Part shown: positions 63,925 to 64,000 of the stretch, in pieces
Layout of the letters: each line of letters begins with the position of its first letter
Position numbering within the stretch: position 1 is the first letter of the stretch
Position numbers and translations under genes: made by a program
Assembly (NCBI GenBank): GCA_049692255.1
Contig: JBAVOR010000004.1
Span: 1-64,000 of the forward strand
Direction: 5' to 3'
Origin: JBAVOR01 sp049692255
GTDB taxonomy: Bacteria > Babelota > Babeliae > Babelales > JACPOV01
Length of the DNA stretch: 64,000 bases
Notes under the pieces: model-generated
The model's database searches: none
Told to the model about the DNA's origin: nothing
What the model saw: the letters and a program-made list of their open reading frames with translations, nothing else

Positions 63925-64000
63925 TTATCCAACGCGCTTAAATTTTTTTTCAATTTCATATTGGCTTATGCGCCAGATAGTAGGTCTTCCGTGAGGGCAT
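63925..64000 (-). CDS. mutL: DNA mismatch repair protein MutL, C-terminal end (partial at window edge)
   Basis: The last 24 codons of a minus-strand gene: CPHGRPTIWRIS then QYEIEKKFKRVG and stop (TTA at 63925-63927). The (A)CPHGRPT motif is the highly conserved C-terminal metal-site signature of MutL-family endonuclease domains. The rest of the gene lies beyond the window. Confidence 0.8.
   Translation of the reverse strand, partial: CPHGRPTIWRISQYEIEKKFKRVG

Overview
This window reads as a Gram-negative bacterium that lives in or on a eukaryotic host. Envelope genes (BamD-like, Skp-like, TamB-like, SecA, SecF and a large putative outer-membrane beta-barrel) show a double membrane. About twenty products start with a signal peptide, and many of these carry eukaryote-like or interaction domains: two RING-H2 fingers, ankyrin repeats, a J-domain, a PI3/4-kinase-like fold and a caspase-like His/Cys pair. 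Together with ThyX, an archaeal/rickettsial-looking ValRS, and a broad base of unlinked housekeeping genes, this fits the candidate phylum Dependentiae (TM6). That assignment is inference; no rRNA is present to test it.

Layout. 1-5.2 kb (minus): a delta-60-repeat secreted protein cut by the left edge, a GT4 glycosyltransferase and asparagine synthase. 5.3-13.2 kb: exported accessory proteins (a two-unit repeat protein, an ankyrin protein, two tandem RING-H2 proteins, a PI3/4-kinase-like protein) around valS. 13.3-22 kb: alaS, a second delta-60 protein, pth, a Skp-like chaperone, an ankyrin-like protein and a D-2-hydroxyacid dehydrogenase. 22.0-22.8 kb: tmRNA with a clear promoter, flanked by palindromic repeats. 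22.8-29.4 kb: a Cys-rich exported protein, an rlmB-like methyltransferase, then a minus-strand run of J-domain, caspase-like and small basic proteins. 29.5-38.6 kb: gatB, rho, secF, rpmA, thyX, a YfiH-family gene and secA. 38.6-43.3 kb: galE and a cluster of exported/outer-membrane genes separated by good terminators. 43.6-48.3 kb: hisS, a decayed YhcG-family nuclease remnant, an exported membrane protein, then the bamD-like/yraN/cdsA run. 48.5-58.9 kb (plus): a secreted two-unit repeat protein, a GspE/PilB-pseudopilin-TamB-PLD operon, and two translationally coupled coiled-coil exported proteins. 59-64 kb: rluD, mgtE, an APC transporter, a membrane protein and the last codons of mutL.

Two features cut across the gene map. 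First, four intergenic sites (about 3.1, 18.3-18.5, 22.7 and 63.0 kb) carry paired palindromes bounded by GCGCTC/GAGCGC, which look like a dispersed mosaic repeat family. Second, the exported accessory proteins often show internal duplication (5.3, 25-28 and 48.5 kb) or paralogous pairs (delta-60, RING, coiled-coil), as expected of a gene set growing by duplication in contact with a host.
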